Assembly: GCA_002400845.2 (NCBI GenBank)
Contig: NVRK02000050.1
Span: 1 to 55,386 of the forward strand
DNA length: 55,386 nucleotides
From: Hyphomicrobiales bacterium
Lineage (GTDB): Bacteria; Pseudomonadota; Alphaproteobacteria; Rhizobiales; Rhizobiaceae
Direction: 5' to 3'
This document shows, one piece after another, positions 47,219-54,893 of the stretch. The position numbers and the translations under genes are program-made. Position 1 is the stretch's first letter. Each line of letters starts with the position of its first letter. The notes below the pieces were generated by a model. That model saw nothing but the letters and a program-made list of their open reading frames with translations, searched no databases and was not told the origin of the DNA.

Positions 47219-48043
47219 TTAGTCGCTCATATCTTCTGCAAGTATCTGGTCCATGGTTCGTGCAGGCTCATTACAACCAGCAATACCAACAACGCGGCCA
47301 GGAACACCAGCAACAGTTACCTTCTCGCCAACAGGTTTTATAACAAGAGAACCTGCCGCAATACGCGAACAGTTACCAATTTTAATATTGCCCAATACTT
47401 TTGCACCAGCACCTAACAACACACAATTGCCAATTTTTGGATGACGATCATCGGACTGCTTACCTGTACCGCCAAGCGTTACACCGTGTAAAATTGATAC
47501 ATCATCGCCAACAACAGCAGTTTCACCAACAACAAGGCCTGTGGCATGGTCTAAGAAGATACCCTGTCCAAATTTAGCGGCTGGGTTAATATCAGTTTGA
47601 AACACCTCTGATGATCGGCTTTGAAGGAAAAGCGCGAAATCTTTTCGGCCTTCATTTAAATTCCAATGCGCTAAACGATGCGTTTGAATTGCATGAAAGC
47701 CTTTGAAATATAAAATAGGTTCAATAAGTCTGCTGCACGCTGGGTCGCGGTCATAAACCGCCGCAATATCACGGCGTAAGACTTCTTTCCAACTTGGGAC
47801 AGCTTTTGTCATCTCTTCAAATGAATTGCGTATAATATCAGCTGGAAGCGCTCTAGAGTGCAGGCGTTCTGAAATGCGATGTGCTACGGCTGCTTCTAGA
47901 CTGTTTTGTGTTAGAATTGATGCATAAATAAAATTTGACAGCACAGGATCGCTGAATTCAACGGCTTCCGCCTCACTTCTAACCGCCTGCCAGACAGGGT
48001 CTATTGCTGAAAGTGTCGAACTCTTTTTTTCTGAAACAGGCAT
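47219..48043 (-). CDS. cysE: Serine O-acetyltransferase
   Basis: This enzyme acetylates serine in cysteine synthesis. The 274-residue protein has an N-terminal helical domain and a left-handed beta-helix with DHATGLVVGETAVVGDD near 154 and GVTLGGTG near 177. The C-terminal tail (after about 235) is the usual cysteine-feedback region. The start at 48043 has GGAG upstream; a TTG start four codons earlier would contain that site. Confidence 0.93.
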   Translation of the reverse strand: MPVSEKKSSTLSAIDPVWQAVRSEAEAVEFSDPVLSNFIYASILTQNSLEAAVAHRISERLHSRALPADIIRNSFEEMTKAVPSWKEVLRRDIAAVYDRDPACSRLIEPILYFKGFHAIQTHRLAHWNLNEGRKDFALFLQSRSSEVFQTDINPAAKFGQGIFLDHATGLVVGETAVVGDDVSILHGVTLGGTGKQSDDRHPKIGNCVLLGAGAKVLGNIKIGNCSRIAAGSLVIKPVGEKVTVAGVPGRVVGIAGCNEPARTMDQILAEDMSD

Positions 48044-48216
48044 TGCTATCTCCAAATTTTATTTATGCGTTTTAAGAAACTGCATATATAAATGCACAAT
48101 CCTAATTACAAGCTTTTTACAGCAATAATGTATCATAGATACACTCATCACTCTATCAAAATAAATTTAAAGCTTATATGAATTTTTTTGATACAAGCAT
48201 TAGGATGGGTTCAAAT

Positions 48217-48963
48217 TCAATCTTCTAAAAACTCAATAACACCCTGCATAAAGACTTTATCCCCTACTGCGCGCATATGATCGCGGTTTGGAATTGGCAG
48301 ATATTTTGCATTTTCCATGAGGTCTACTAACTTGCTAGCAGAACCTGCGATATCGTCTTGTGTACCAATTGCTACTAATACTTTATTTTTAATGCTTTTA
48401 AATTGAGCTTCGCTAAACAACTCTCTTACGCTCATGACGCAAGCGGCTAATGCCTTGCGGTCACTTTTGGTTTGATCTGCAAATGCTCTAAAGCGTCTTG
48501 CGCGTTCATCTGTTACATCTGATAAGGATGGCGCTAACAATGCATCGCGCACTGGTGTCCAGTCTCCTGCTCCGTCAATCATACCATAGCCATTACCAGC
48601 AAGAATCACCTTATCAATGTTGTTATCTGACCGCATTGCCATTTTCGAACAAATTCTTGCGCCCATAGAATATCCCATTATGTGACAGTGATCTATGTTT
48701 AAAAATTGTAATAAATTGGCACAGTCCTCAGCCATTTTTTCAAGCGAGTAATCTTCTAAGCCATGAAATTTTTGGCTATCGCCATGTCCACGATTATCCA
48801 TTGCAATCACTCTATAGCCACTGGCCAGCAAAAGCTTTAGCCAACCAGTATTTACCCAGTTCACATCTTTTGTTGAACCAAAGCCATGCACGAGCAGAAT
48901 CACTTCTCCTTCGCCCTCATCAAGATAGGAAATTTCGGCAGAAGGAAGCTTAGCAATCGACAT
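48217..48963 (-). CDS. Alpha/beta hydrolase
   Basis: The 248-residue protein has VILLVHGFGSTKD near residue 23 (oxyanion region), a nucleophile elbow IMGYSMGARI near 98, and a His near the end (PNRDHMRAVGD near 229). It resembles the many esterase or lactonase-like hydrolases. The frame reaches 49035 through a TTG, but the family-like start is ATG 48963. The substrate is unknown. Confidence 0.87.
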   Translation of the reverse strand: MSIAKLPSAEISYLDEGEGEVILLVHGFGSTKDVNWVNTGWLKLLLASGYRVIAMDNRGHGDSQKFHGLEDYSLEKMAEDCANLLQFLNIDHCHIMGYSMGARICSKMAMRSDNNIDKVILAGNGYGMIDGAGDWTPVRDALLAPSLSDVTDERARRFRAFADQTKSDRKALAACVMSVRELFSEAQFKSIKNKVLVAIGTQDDIAGSASKLVDLMENAKYLPIPNRDHMRAVGDKVFMQGVIEFLED

Positions 48964-49142
48964 TTTAGGCCTAAAGGTGGTTTGGGGTTGAAATTTTAGC
49001 GACAATTGTGCAGTTCTAAAGAATAAGACTTGCAAGATACTGCCAGTCTTTTAAAACGGGAATAGACTATAAACAACCGTCAAAAAGTGATCAAAGCGAT
49101 CTAAGATAATTTGCTTTAGAATTAGACACCAAGGAATATAAA

Positions 49143-49385
49143 ATGGCACACGACACAGTTCAACACTTTCAAAATGATATAGGTGTCGCTGAAATTAAAA
49201 TTGGCGTTTCTAAGTTTATGTGTTGCGGTGCGAGTGCCCCTCACGATCACCCTCATGTTTTTTTAGACATGGGTGTGGATACACAAATTGTTTGCCCGTA
49301 CTGTTCAACATTATTTACGCTATCTAATGACTTAAACGCAGATCAAACTGAGCCGACAGGTTGCAGTGTAAAAGACGCCGCATAA
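49143..49385 (+). CDS. zf-CHCC zinc-finger protein (NDUFS6-like)
   Basis: The 80-residue protein carries a His/Cys zinc site: HDHPHVFLDMG near 38 and CPYCSTLF near 56. This is the zf-CHCC domain known from the complex I accessory subunit NDUFS6 and its alphaproteobacterial homologues. The gene is far from the nuo operon in this window. A FAD monooxygenase starts one base after its stop. Confidence 0.9.
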   Translation: MAHDTVQHFQNDIGVAEIKIGVSKFMCCGASAPHDHPHVFLDMGVDTQIVCPYCSTLFTLSNDLNADQTEPTGCSVKDAA

Positions 49386-49386
49386 A

Positions 49387-50595
49387 ATGGCCAAAAGCCG
49401 TACAATTGTTGTCTCAGGCGCTGGCATTGCAGGTCTTAGTGCCGCTTTATGTCTAGCAAAATGTGGTTTTAGAGTTTTAGTCTTCGATAAAGCCAAATCA
49501 TTTGATACAGTTGGCGCAGGCATTCAACTTAGTCCCAATGCGATTAGAGCGCTTGATGAAATGGGCGTTGGTAAGCAAATTCGTAACTCCAGCTTTGCGC
49601 CAAATGGTATTGATATTCATTCAGCATCAAGTGGTAAGATAATAAACACAGTTCCGTTAGGCGCTGATGTGCAAAGACGTTATGGCCTGCCCTATTTAAC
49701 CATTCATAGAAGCGATTTGCATTCTGTTCTTTTGAGTGCATGTAATTTAACAGCAGACATTCACATAAAAACCAATTGTTCCGTTGATGAAATTTCCACT
49801 CATTTACGAGGCGCAAGCGTTATCATTAATGATGGTACAAGCATTGATACGATCTCTGCAAAAGCAGTTATTATTGCAGATGGTGTGAAATCTAAATTGC
49901 GTGAAACAATTTTAAGCGATGCGCCTGTTGAGCATTCTGGATATGAGGCATGGCGTGCAATGCTGCCAAGAGAGCTTGTTCCTGATTATATCGATAATGA
50001 TTTTTGTCATTTATCGCTTGGCTCTAACAAGCATATCGTCTTTTATCCAGTAAATACTGGGCGTTATGTAAATATGGTATTTGTTACCAGATCGAAACTG
50101 TCTTTAAATGATGCTGACCGCAATAAGGTTCGCAAAAACGCTGACCCAAAACAATTGCTCAAAGGCCTTTCAAGAACATCCAAAGAAATTAAGGCTTTAA
50201 CCGAGCTTCCAATTGACTGGAGTGTTTATCCATTGCTTAAGGCGCCTGCCCTCAAAAAATGGGGCAAGGGGAACGTAATTGCAATTGGCGATGCAGCACA
50301 TGGAATGGTGCCGTTTGCGGCACAAGGCGCTGCTATGGCCATTGAAGATGCTATTGTGTTAGCCGATCAACTCAATACAAACAAAAATACAAAAAGCGCG
50401 ATTAAAGCTTATGAAAAAATTCGTCGTCCGCGCATAAAAAAGATCACAAAACTATCCAATACCAATGGTGAATTGTACCATATGGGGTTTCCATTCAACA
50501 TTGTTCGTGATTTTATTATATCAAACACCAAGCCCGAAAAACTACTTTCAAGACAACATTGGATTTATAAATGGGAACCACCAAAACTTGGTTGA
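49387..50595 (+). CDS. FAD-dependent monooxygenase
   Basis: The 402-residue protein has the FAD-binding GAGIAGLSAALCLAKCGF near residue 11, the DG motif ADGVKSKLRE near 161, and the GDAAHGMVPFAAQGAAMAIED motif near 300. It is of the salicylate-hydroxylase/PHBH type, using NAD(P)H and O2 on an aromatic or quinone-like substrate. The substrate cannot be read. The one-base gap to the zinc-finger gene implies coupled expression. Confidence 0.88.
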   Translation: MAKSRTIVVSGAGIAGLSAALCLAKCGFRVLVFDKAKSFDTVGAGIQLSPNAIRALDEMGVGKQIRNSSFAPNGIDIHSASSGKIINTVPLGADVQRRYGLPYLTIHRSDLHSVLLSACNLTADIHIKTNCSVDEISTHLRGASVIINDGTSIDTISAKAVIIADGVKSKLRETILSDAPVEHSGYEAWRAMLPRELVPDYIDNDFCHLSLGSNKHIVFYPVNTGRYVNMVFVTRSKLSLNDADRNKVRKNADPKQLLKGLSRTSKEIKALTELPIDWSVYPLLKAPALKKWGKGNVIAIGDAAHGMVPFAAQGAAMAIEDAIVLADQLNTNKNTKSAIKAYEKIRRPRIKKITKLSNTNGELYHMGFPFNIVRDFIISNTKPEKLLSRQHWIYKWEPPKLG

Positions 50596-50644
50596 TCGAT
50601 TAATATCACGTATATTATACTGATTAAAAATGCAGGTTCTCGTA

Positions 50645-51661
50645 TTATCTAATAGGTGGTGCGTATTGCAATCCACCATCCGACCAAAGTGCATTTTTGC
50701 CACGCGCAATACCAAGACGCGTGTCTGGTCCAATATTAGCGTTGAAAATATCTGCATAGTTTCCAACGAGTTTAACAATGTTAAGCGCCCAATCATTTTT
50801 CAATCCAAGCGCGACACCAAATTTTTCATCAACGCCAAGCAAGCGTTTTATTGCTGGGTTTTCTGTAGAAATAAGACTTTCAACATTGTCTTTAGATACG
50901 CCTAATTCTTCGGCATTAAGCATCGCAAAATGTGTCCACTTCACAATATTAAACCACTGGTCATCGCCTTGGCGTACGGCTGGGCCTAATGGCTCTTTAG
51001 AAATTATTTCTGGCAACACTATATGATCGCTTGGCGTTGTAAGCTCTAAGCGTTTTGCATTCAGGCCAGAATGGTCAGCAGTATAAACTTGGCATCTTCC
51101 GCTGTCATATGCAGCAACTGCCTCAACCGCTTTTTCAAATGAAATAATTTCATATTCCACTTTATTGTTTTTGAAATAATCTACAGCGTTAAGTTGGGAA
51201 GTTGTTCCAGAGGTTGAACAAACAGAAATACTAGACAGTTCGAGCGCTGACTTAATGTCCATGTTCTTGCGGACCATAAACCCCTGCCCGTCATAATAAT
51301 TAATGCCAGCAAAATTTAGGCCCATTTTTGTATCGCGACCCATGGTCCAAGTCGTGTTGCGAACCAACACATCTATCTCACCAGATAAAAGCGCGTTAAA
51401 TCGTTTTTTTGCAGATAAAGGTGTATATTTTACTTTTCCAGCATCTCCAAAAATAGCGGCTGCAATTCCTCGGCATAAATCGACATCAATTCCAGACCAA
51501 GCCCCTTTTGCATCTTGGAATGAAAAACCTTCAAGACCCTTATTGACGCCACAGCGTACAAAACCTTTGGCTTCAACATCGTCAAGAGTAGCGGCAAAAG
51601 AAGATGGTGCCACAAGCATAGTTATAATGCCGATTGCCCCAGATAACAATTTCAATTTCAT
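50645..51661 (-). CDS. General amino-acid ABC transporter, periplasmic binding protein (AapJ-like)
   Basis: The 338-residue protein has a signal peptide (about residues 1-23, ending SSFAAT) and the family 3 solute-binding fold. It has VRCGVNKGLEGFSFQD near 34, GIDVDLCRGIAAAIFG near 58, and TTWTMGRD near 106. ATG 51661 with GGGGA upstream is chosen over a longer frame. No AapQ, M or P permease or ATPase gene adjoins it, so it is an orphan here, probably using a transporter encoded elsewhere. Confidence 0.9.
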   Translation of the reverse strand: MKLKLLSGAIGIITMLVAPSSFAATLDDVEAKGFVRCGVNKGLEGFSFQDAKGAWSGIDVDLCRGIAAAIFGDAGKVKYTPLSAKKRFNALLSGEIDVLVRNTTWTMGRDTKMGLNFAGINYYDGQGFMVRKNMDIKSALELSSISVCSTSGTTSQLNAVDYFKNNKVEYEIISFEKAVEAVAAYDSGRCQVYTADHSGLNAKRLELTTPSDHIVLPEIISKEPLGPAVRQGDDQWFNIVKWTHFAMLNAEELGVSKDNVESLISTENPAIKRLLGVDEKFGVALGLKNDWALNIVKLVGNYADIFNANIGPDTRLGIARGKNALWSDGGLQYAPPIR

Positions 51662-51954
51662 GTAATCAATCCCCAAAATGCCTAACTCAATTACTTAAAA
51701 GTATAAAACACGATGATATTCATGTCGGTTACTTTAAGCCGCGCCCTCAAGGATTTATTTAGAAAATACGAAACTTAGCTACACCATAAATTAAGCGCCG
51801 CTTTTCAAGCTTTCTCCTGATTAAAATACATTACCTCATTCAAATAAGATTTCCAACAGTAACAAAGTTTTATCAGGCGAATATCAACGCAAAACTGGTA
51901 ATATTGTTAATTTCCATCTCCTAAATTGTAAATGTTCATAATGCAGATCAATTC

Positions 51955-51989
51955 CCACTCAAAAACCACTCAAAAACCACTCAAAAACC
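51955..51989. repeat. Tandem 11-bp repeat, three copies
   Basis: CCACTCAAAAA is repeated three times (51955-51987) with a trailing CC. It lies about 290 bases upstream of the AapJ-like gene. Between 51662 and 52060 nothing else of note was found. Confidence 0.85.
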
Positions 51990-52068
51990 TACGTTAGGTA
52001 ATGCGATTTTCTGTTTCTAAAGTTCTAAGGACTTATTAAAATGACATTCGGTAAATGATAAAATTGAG

Positions 52069-52309
52069 ATCCCTTTAGAAGGGATACGAATCAATAAAAT
52101 AAAATACTATTGGCAACGCATTGAGATAGTATTTAAGAATAATAGCTATCCTATAAGGAGACACCAGACGTTGAGGACGGATAGGTGAAAACGCTATGCG
52201 AGCGTTACTTGTCTTAAGACAACCTCCTTATAGGATGGGTGAGCACCCAAAATTACTGCCATCAACAATTTATGCACAACCATTAGTAGCAGTAATTATA
52301 ATTTACTGC
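52069..52309. ncRNA. Series of nested hairpins, candidate structured RNA
   Basis: Six structural units follow one another. H1 is ATCCCTT/AAGGGAT (52069-52085). H2 is AAATACTAT/ATAGTATTT (52102-52134). H3 has perfect 13-bp outer arms (52148-52160 and 52224-52236) enclosing CACC/GGTG, AACGCT/AGCGTT and TTGTC/GACAA. H4 is TGGGT/ACCCA (52236-52249). H5 and H6 are alternative stems sharing GCAGTAA (52251-52309). There is no protein frame and no family match that I recognise. The transcribed strand is not decided. Confidence 0.55.
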
Positions 52310-52953
52310 ACACGGTTGAATAAAAAGTTAAAAAAAAGAGGCCAATAATAGGTGAAATTTAACACGCTGTTTCTAACTAATAGCATTCATGTTTTTAAAA
52401 AATATATGTAAATAAGCTCTACACAATTTCATATCTTACATTTAAAGCGCATTTTTTTGCTCTGTAGGATCAAGGTGAATTTCACCTAAACGAATGCCTC
52501 TTTCAAACTTGTTATTGGATGTGGCAATGGTAGCGTTTTGAAAACTGCGTTTGGCACCCTTAAATGGGAAACGAATGCTTAAAGAAGACATTTCGGCATA
52601 TGCAAAATAATTCCTTATTGGGTTTAAAATAGTTACTTTTGACAATTTTAAAATACTGATGGACTTGGCCCACTACCTATATGGCTGAGGTCTTTTTGAT
52701 TAAAGGCTCCCCCCCCCGATTATTTCTAACAGGTAACTATTAATCTATTGATTGAATTAATAGAATCACACTACTTTAGATTGTATTGGGCGCAATTGAT
52801 TTTAGAATTACCGTTGTATCTTCAACGATTTGTATGGATTGTTCGTGTAGCAAAAGAATAAGTTAAACCGTATTCTTCTTCGTTAAGCCCCCCCGGACTG
52901 ATCGATGTCCTGCCCAACGATTTTCTAAAATACATTGCGAAAACCTACCCAAT
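52310..52953. other. AT-rich non-coding stretch with C-tracts
   Basis: No credible gene was seen. It holds C-runs of nine (52709-52717) and seven (52888-52894) bases and an 8-bp hairpin near 52738-52766. A 67-codon minus frame at 52442-52645 lacks a ribosome binding site and any recognisable family. Confidence 0.5.
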
Positions 52954-53008
52954 AATATTTGTCGCTGCTTAGTCTACACAAATGCAGCGGCAAATATTAA
53001 ATTTGTGT
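52954..53008. other. 15-bp hairpin with overlapping alternative stem
   Basis: AATATTTGTCGCTGC (52954-52968) pairs with GCAGCGGCAAATATT (52984-52998), with one G-U or mismatch. In the same stretch ACACAAAT (52976-52983) can pair with ATTTGTGT (53001-53008). The two stems cannot coexist. No T-run follows on either strand. Confidence 0.6.
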
Positions 53009-53094
53009 AAGTGAAATATCCAATGGATGAATATACCTAGAAACAGACATATCCCACGTAAGTCTAAAATAATAATTGTTTCAGGTATATTTTG

Positions 53095-53184
53095 CAGCAC
53101 AAGATTGTTGACTTAAGATCCTATCATAATGCTTTCGTTGTGCTGTGGAATAAAGCCCGTTGCGATTAAAAGCAACGGGCTTTT
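53095..53184 (+). ncRNA. Predicted terminated small RNA
   Basis: CAGCACAA (53095-53102) pairs with TTGTGCTG (53138-53145). A terminator follows at once: a 12-bp stem AAAGCCCGTTGC (53152-53163) / GCAACGGGCTTT (53172-53183) with T's after it. A TATATT -10-like box lies just upstream (53086-53091), which would start the transcript at the first stem. No protein is encoded. The length is about 90 nucleotides. Confidence 0.55.
53152..53184 (+). terminator. Rho-independent terminator of the small RNA
   Basis: A 12-bp perfect stem with an eight-base loop ends in TTTTATAT on the plus strand. No protein gene precedes it for more than 2 kb on that strand. Confidence 0.75.
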
Positions 53185-53473
53185 ATATGTCTGCATGAGA
53201 ATGGAGGCCGCTAACTTTTTAAAATAGTATAATTATTACACTTCACCCTATTCATCTTTTTAATAGCCTACAAATCAACAAGCAATACGGGATCATATCG
53301 TCTTGAATTTCACTATTCGCTTTTAAAAAAGAGAAATGTCCCCCTTGAAGCAATTGGCGACACCAACTCTATTGGTGACAGATATGTATGACAACTCGAT
53401 GGCCCCTAACCTTCTATCTGGTTAGAGATTGAACCGATCTATACAATCAAATCATAGGATTAAAATGTGAGAA
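53185..53473. other. Intergenic stretch between small RNA and tRNA-Arg
   Basis: AT-rich. Small perfect hairpins occur (CACCAA/TTGGTG near 53371-53387 and CTAACC/GGTTAG near 53407-53426). A short minus frame near 53335-53420 faintly recalls an IS3 transposase end (TYLSPIE) but is too short to claim. Confidence 0.4.
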
Positions 53474-53550
53474 TGGTGATCCCTTCAGGATTCGAACCTG
53501 AGACCGTTCCCTTAGAAGGGGAATGCTCTATCCAGCTGAGCTAAGGGACC
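53474..53550 (-). tRNA. tRNA-Arg (UCU)
   Basis: A cloverleaf on the minus strand has acceptor GGTCCCT / AGGGATC (one G-U), D-arm AGCTCAGCTGGATAGAGC, anticodon loop CTTCTAA giving UCU, T-arm with GGTTCGAATCC, and an encoded CCA. Confidence 0.97.
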
Positions 53551-53645
53551 GAATCATTTGATTCTCTATCTACTTTTACGATGTAGTAATCGTTAGCCAA
53601 AGCACAAAGTTACTTTTGGCCAGTCAATTCGTAATATTATTTTAA

Positions 53646-53951
53646 TTAATGTGTCCAAGGCAGCGAACGTTTGAAGCTGAAGTTCTCTGCGTAGGTCATA
53701 GGACGACGTTTGCGTTCTTTTGGCTGCAACACGCTGTAAGCAATGCCGCTTCTTTGTGCGTAGGAAACAGCGGCTTCTTGGCTATCAAATTTCATACGAA
53801 TTTGTGAATTCATATCAGATGAAGATGTGTAGCCCATTAATGGCTCAATCTTTTTAGCGCTGTCTGATTCAAATTCTAAAATCCAAAAACCAGTTTTGTT
53901 TTGGCCAGATTGCATTGCTGTTTTTGCTGGGGAATAAATTCTTGCGGACAT
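53646..53951 (-). CDS. Complex I accessory subunit NDUFS4-like (ETC complex I subunit)
   Basis: The 101-residue protein begins MSARIYSPAKTAMQSGQNKT, has WILEFESDSAKKIEPLMGYTSSSDM and ends RPMTYAENFSFKRSLPW (in pieces). These blocks match the alphaproteobacterial homologue of mitochondrial NDUFS4, which stabilises the NADH-binding arm. The start at 53951 is chosen because AAGGAT precedes it at six bases; an ATG six codons earlier overlaps that site. It lies between tRNA-Arg and tRNA-Pro. Confidence 0.93.
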   Translation of the reverse strand: MSARIYSPAKTAMQSGQNKTGFWILEFESDSAKKIEPLMGYTSSSDMNSQIRMKFDSQEAAVSYAQRSGIAYSVLQPKERKRRPMTYAENFSFKRSLPWTH

Positions 53952-54067
53952 AGTGCCATCCTTTTGCATATTAAAATTAGCGTTTTAAGATGTGCCAATC
54001 AAAAAACCATAATAGCCATAAAAGTAAAGAAATGAAATATGGTTTATTGTCGCCCGAGAATTGGTGA

Positions 54068-54144
<77 letters not shown>

Positions 54145-54231
54145 TTTCACCAATCAACTTATTAAGTTGAACGAGGGTTTCTCTATACAATGTTTTCATC
54201 ACCTTCAAGCGTCAATTTGCATAAAATTCAA

Positions 54232-54813
54232 TTAGTTTGCTTTTTCTTTTAAATACCCATCATTTCCTTGGTCAAAACTGTGATGTTCGAGCAAATCTCC
54301 AATTTTCAGGCCAATTAATTTACTTGTGCCTGCATTAATTTCAAATACACTCGAAGCCAATACTTTTGAGGTTATTATATTTTGAGAAAACGGTGTTGTA
54401 TTATTTTCAATGTTAACCACCCTGCCCATTGGCGATAAAAACACCATATCTAGCGATAGCGGTGTATTCTTCATCCACATGAACACTTCTTTTTCTTCGT
54501 GAAAGTCAAACAACATGCCGTGATTAAATGGCATTGATTCGCGGAACATTAATCCGCTTTGCGTTTTTTTTGGGGTGTCTGCAATTTCGGCAGTAAATTT
54601 AAAACGGCCTTGAGCGGTTTTAATATAAATCAATTCAGATTCATAACCTTCAATGGTAATTTTACTTGTATTTTTTTCAGCGGCTTGGCTACCACTAAAA
54701 TTAAAAGTGAAGGACAAAAATGTAAACACCACGAACAGAACAATAAATGTACAGCAAGCATTTAAAGAAATAGATTTGTATTTTATAATTCTGCGTTCTT
54801 GAAACAAATTCAT
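54232..54813 (-). CDS. DUF192 family exported protein
   Basis: The 193-residue protein has an N-terminal membrane or signal segment (about residues 18-42, hydrophobic). A DUF192 domain follows with AD-P----GLMFRESMPFNHGMLF near 78 and FWMKNTPLSLDMVFL-type text (MWMKNTPLSLDMVF) near 111. The fold is a small beta barrel of unknown function, probably periplasmic. It is often found singly near tRNA genes in alphaproteobacteria; that is a recollection, not shown here. Confidence 0.88.
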   Translation of the reverse strand: MNLFQERRIIKYKSISLNACCTFIVLFVVFTFLSFTFNFSGSQAAEKNTSKITIEGYESELIYIKTAQGRFKFTAEIADTPKKTQSGLMFRESMPFNHGMLFDFHEEKEVFMWMKNTPLSLDMVFLSPMGRVVNIENNTTPFSQNIITSKVLASSVFEINAGTSKLIGLKIGDLLEHHSFDQGNDGYLKEKAN

Positions 54814-54893
54814 ATGTCACTCTCTGCATTTGCTAAATCAATTATCAGTAGAGTTTTGAGACTAATTTTTGACCATTTGATGGTGAGAAAAAA

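Noticed and set aside
52069-52095. Hairpin ATCCCTT..AAGGGAT resembling part of the tRNA-Arg anticodon arm at 53510-53521, as if an attachment-site copy
   Set aside because: The likeness is limited to about ten bases with mismatches, and no integrase gene is present.
52442-52645. A 67-codon minus-strand frame in the hairpin-rich region
   Set aside because: It starts at TTG, has no ribosome binding site and no recognisable family; probably chance or a worn fragment.
53335-53420. Minus-strand text TYLSPIELVSPIASRG recalling an IS3-type transposase end
   Set aside because: It is only about 40 codons, with stops before it and no terminal repeats or other transposase parts, so the likeness cannot be supported.
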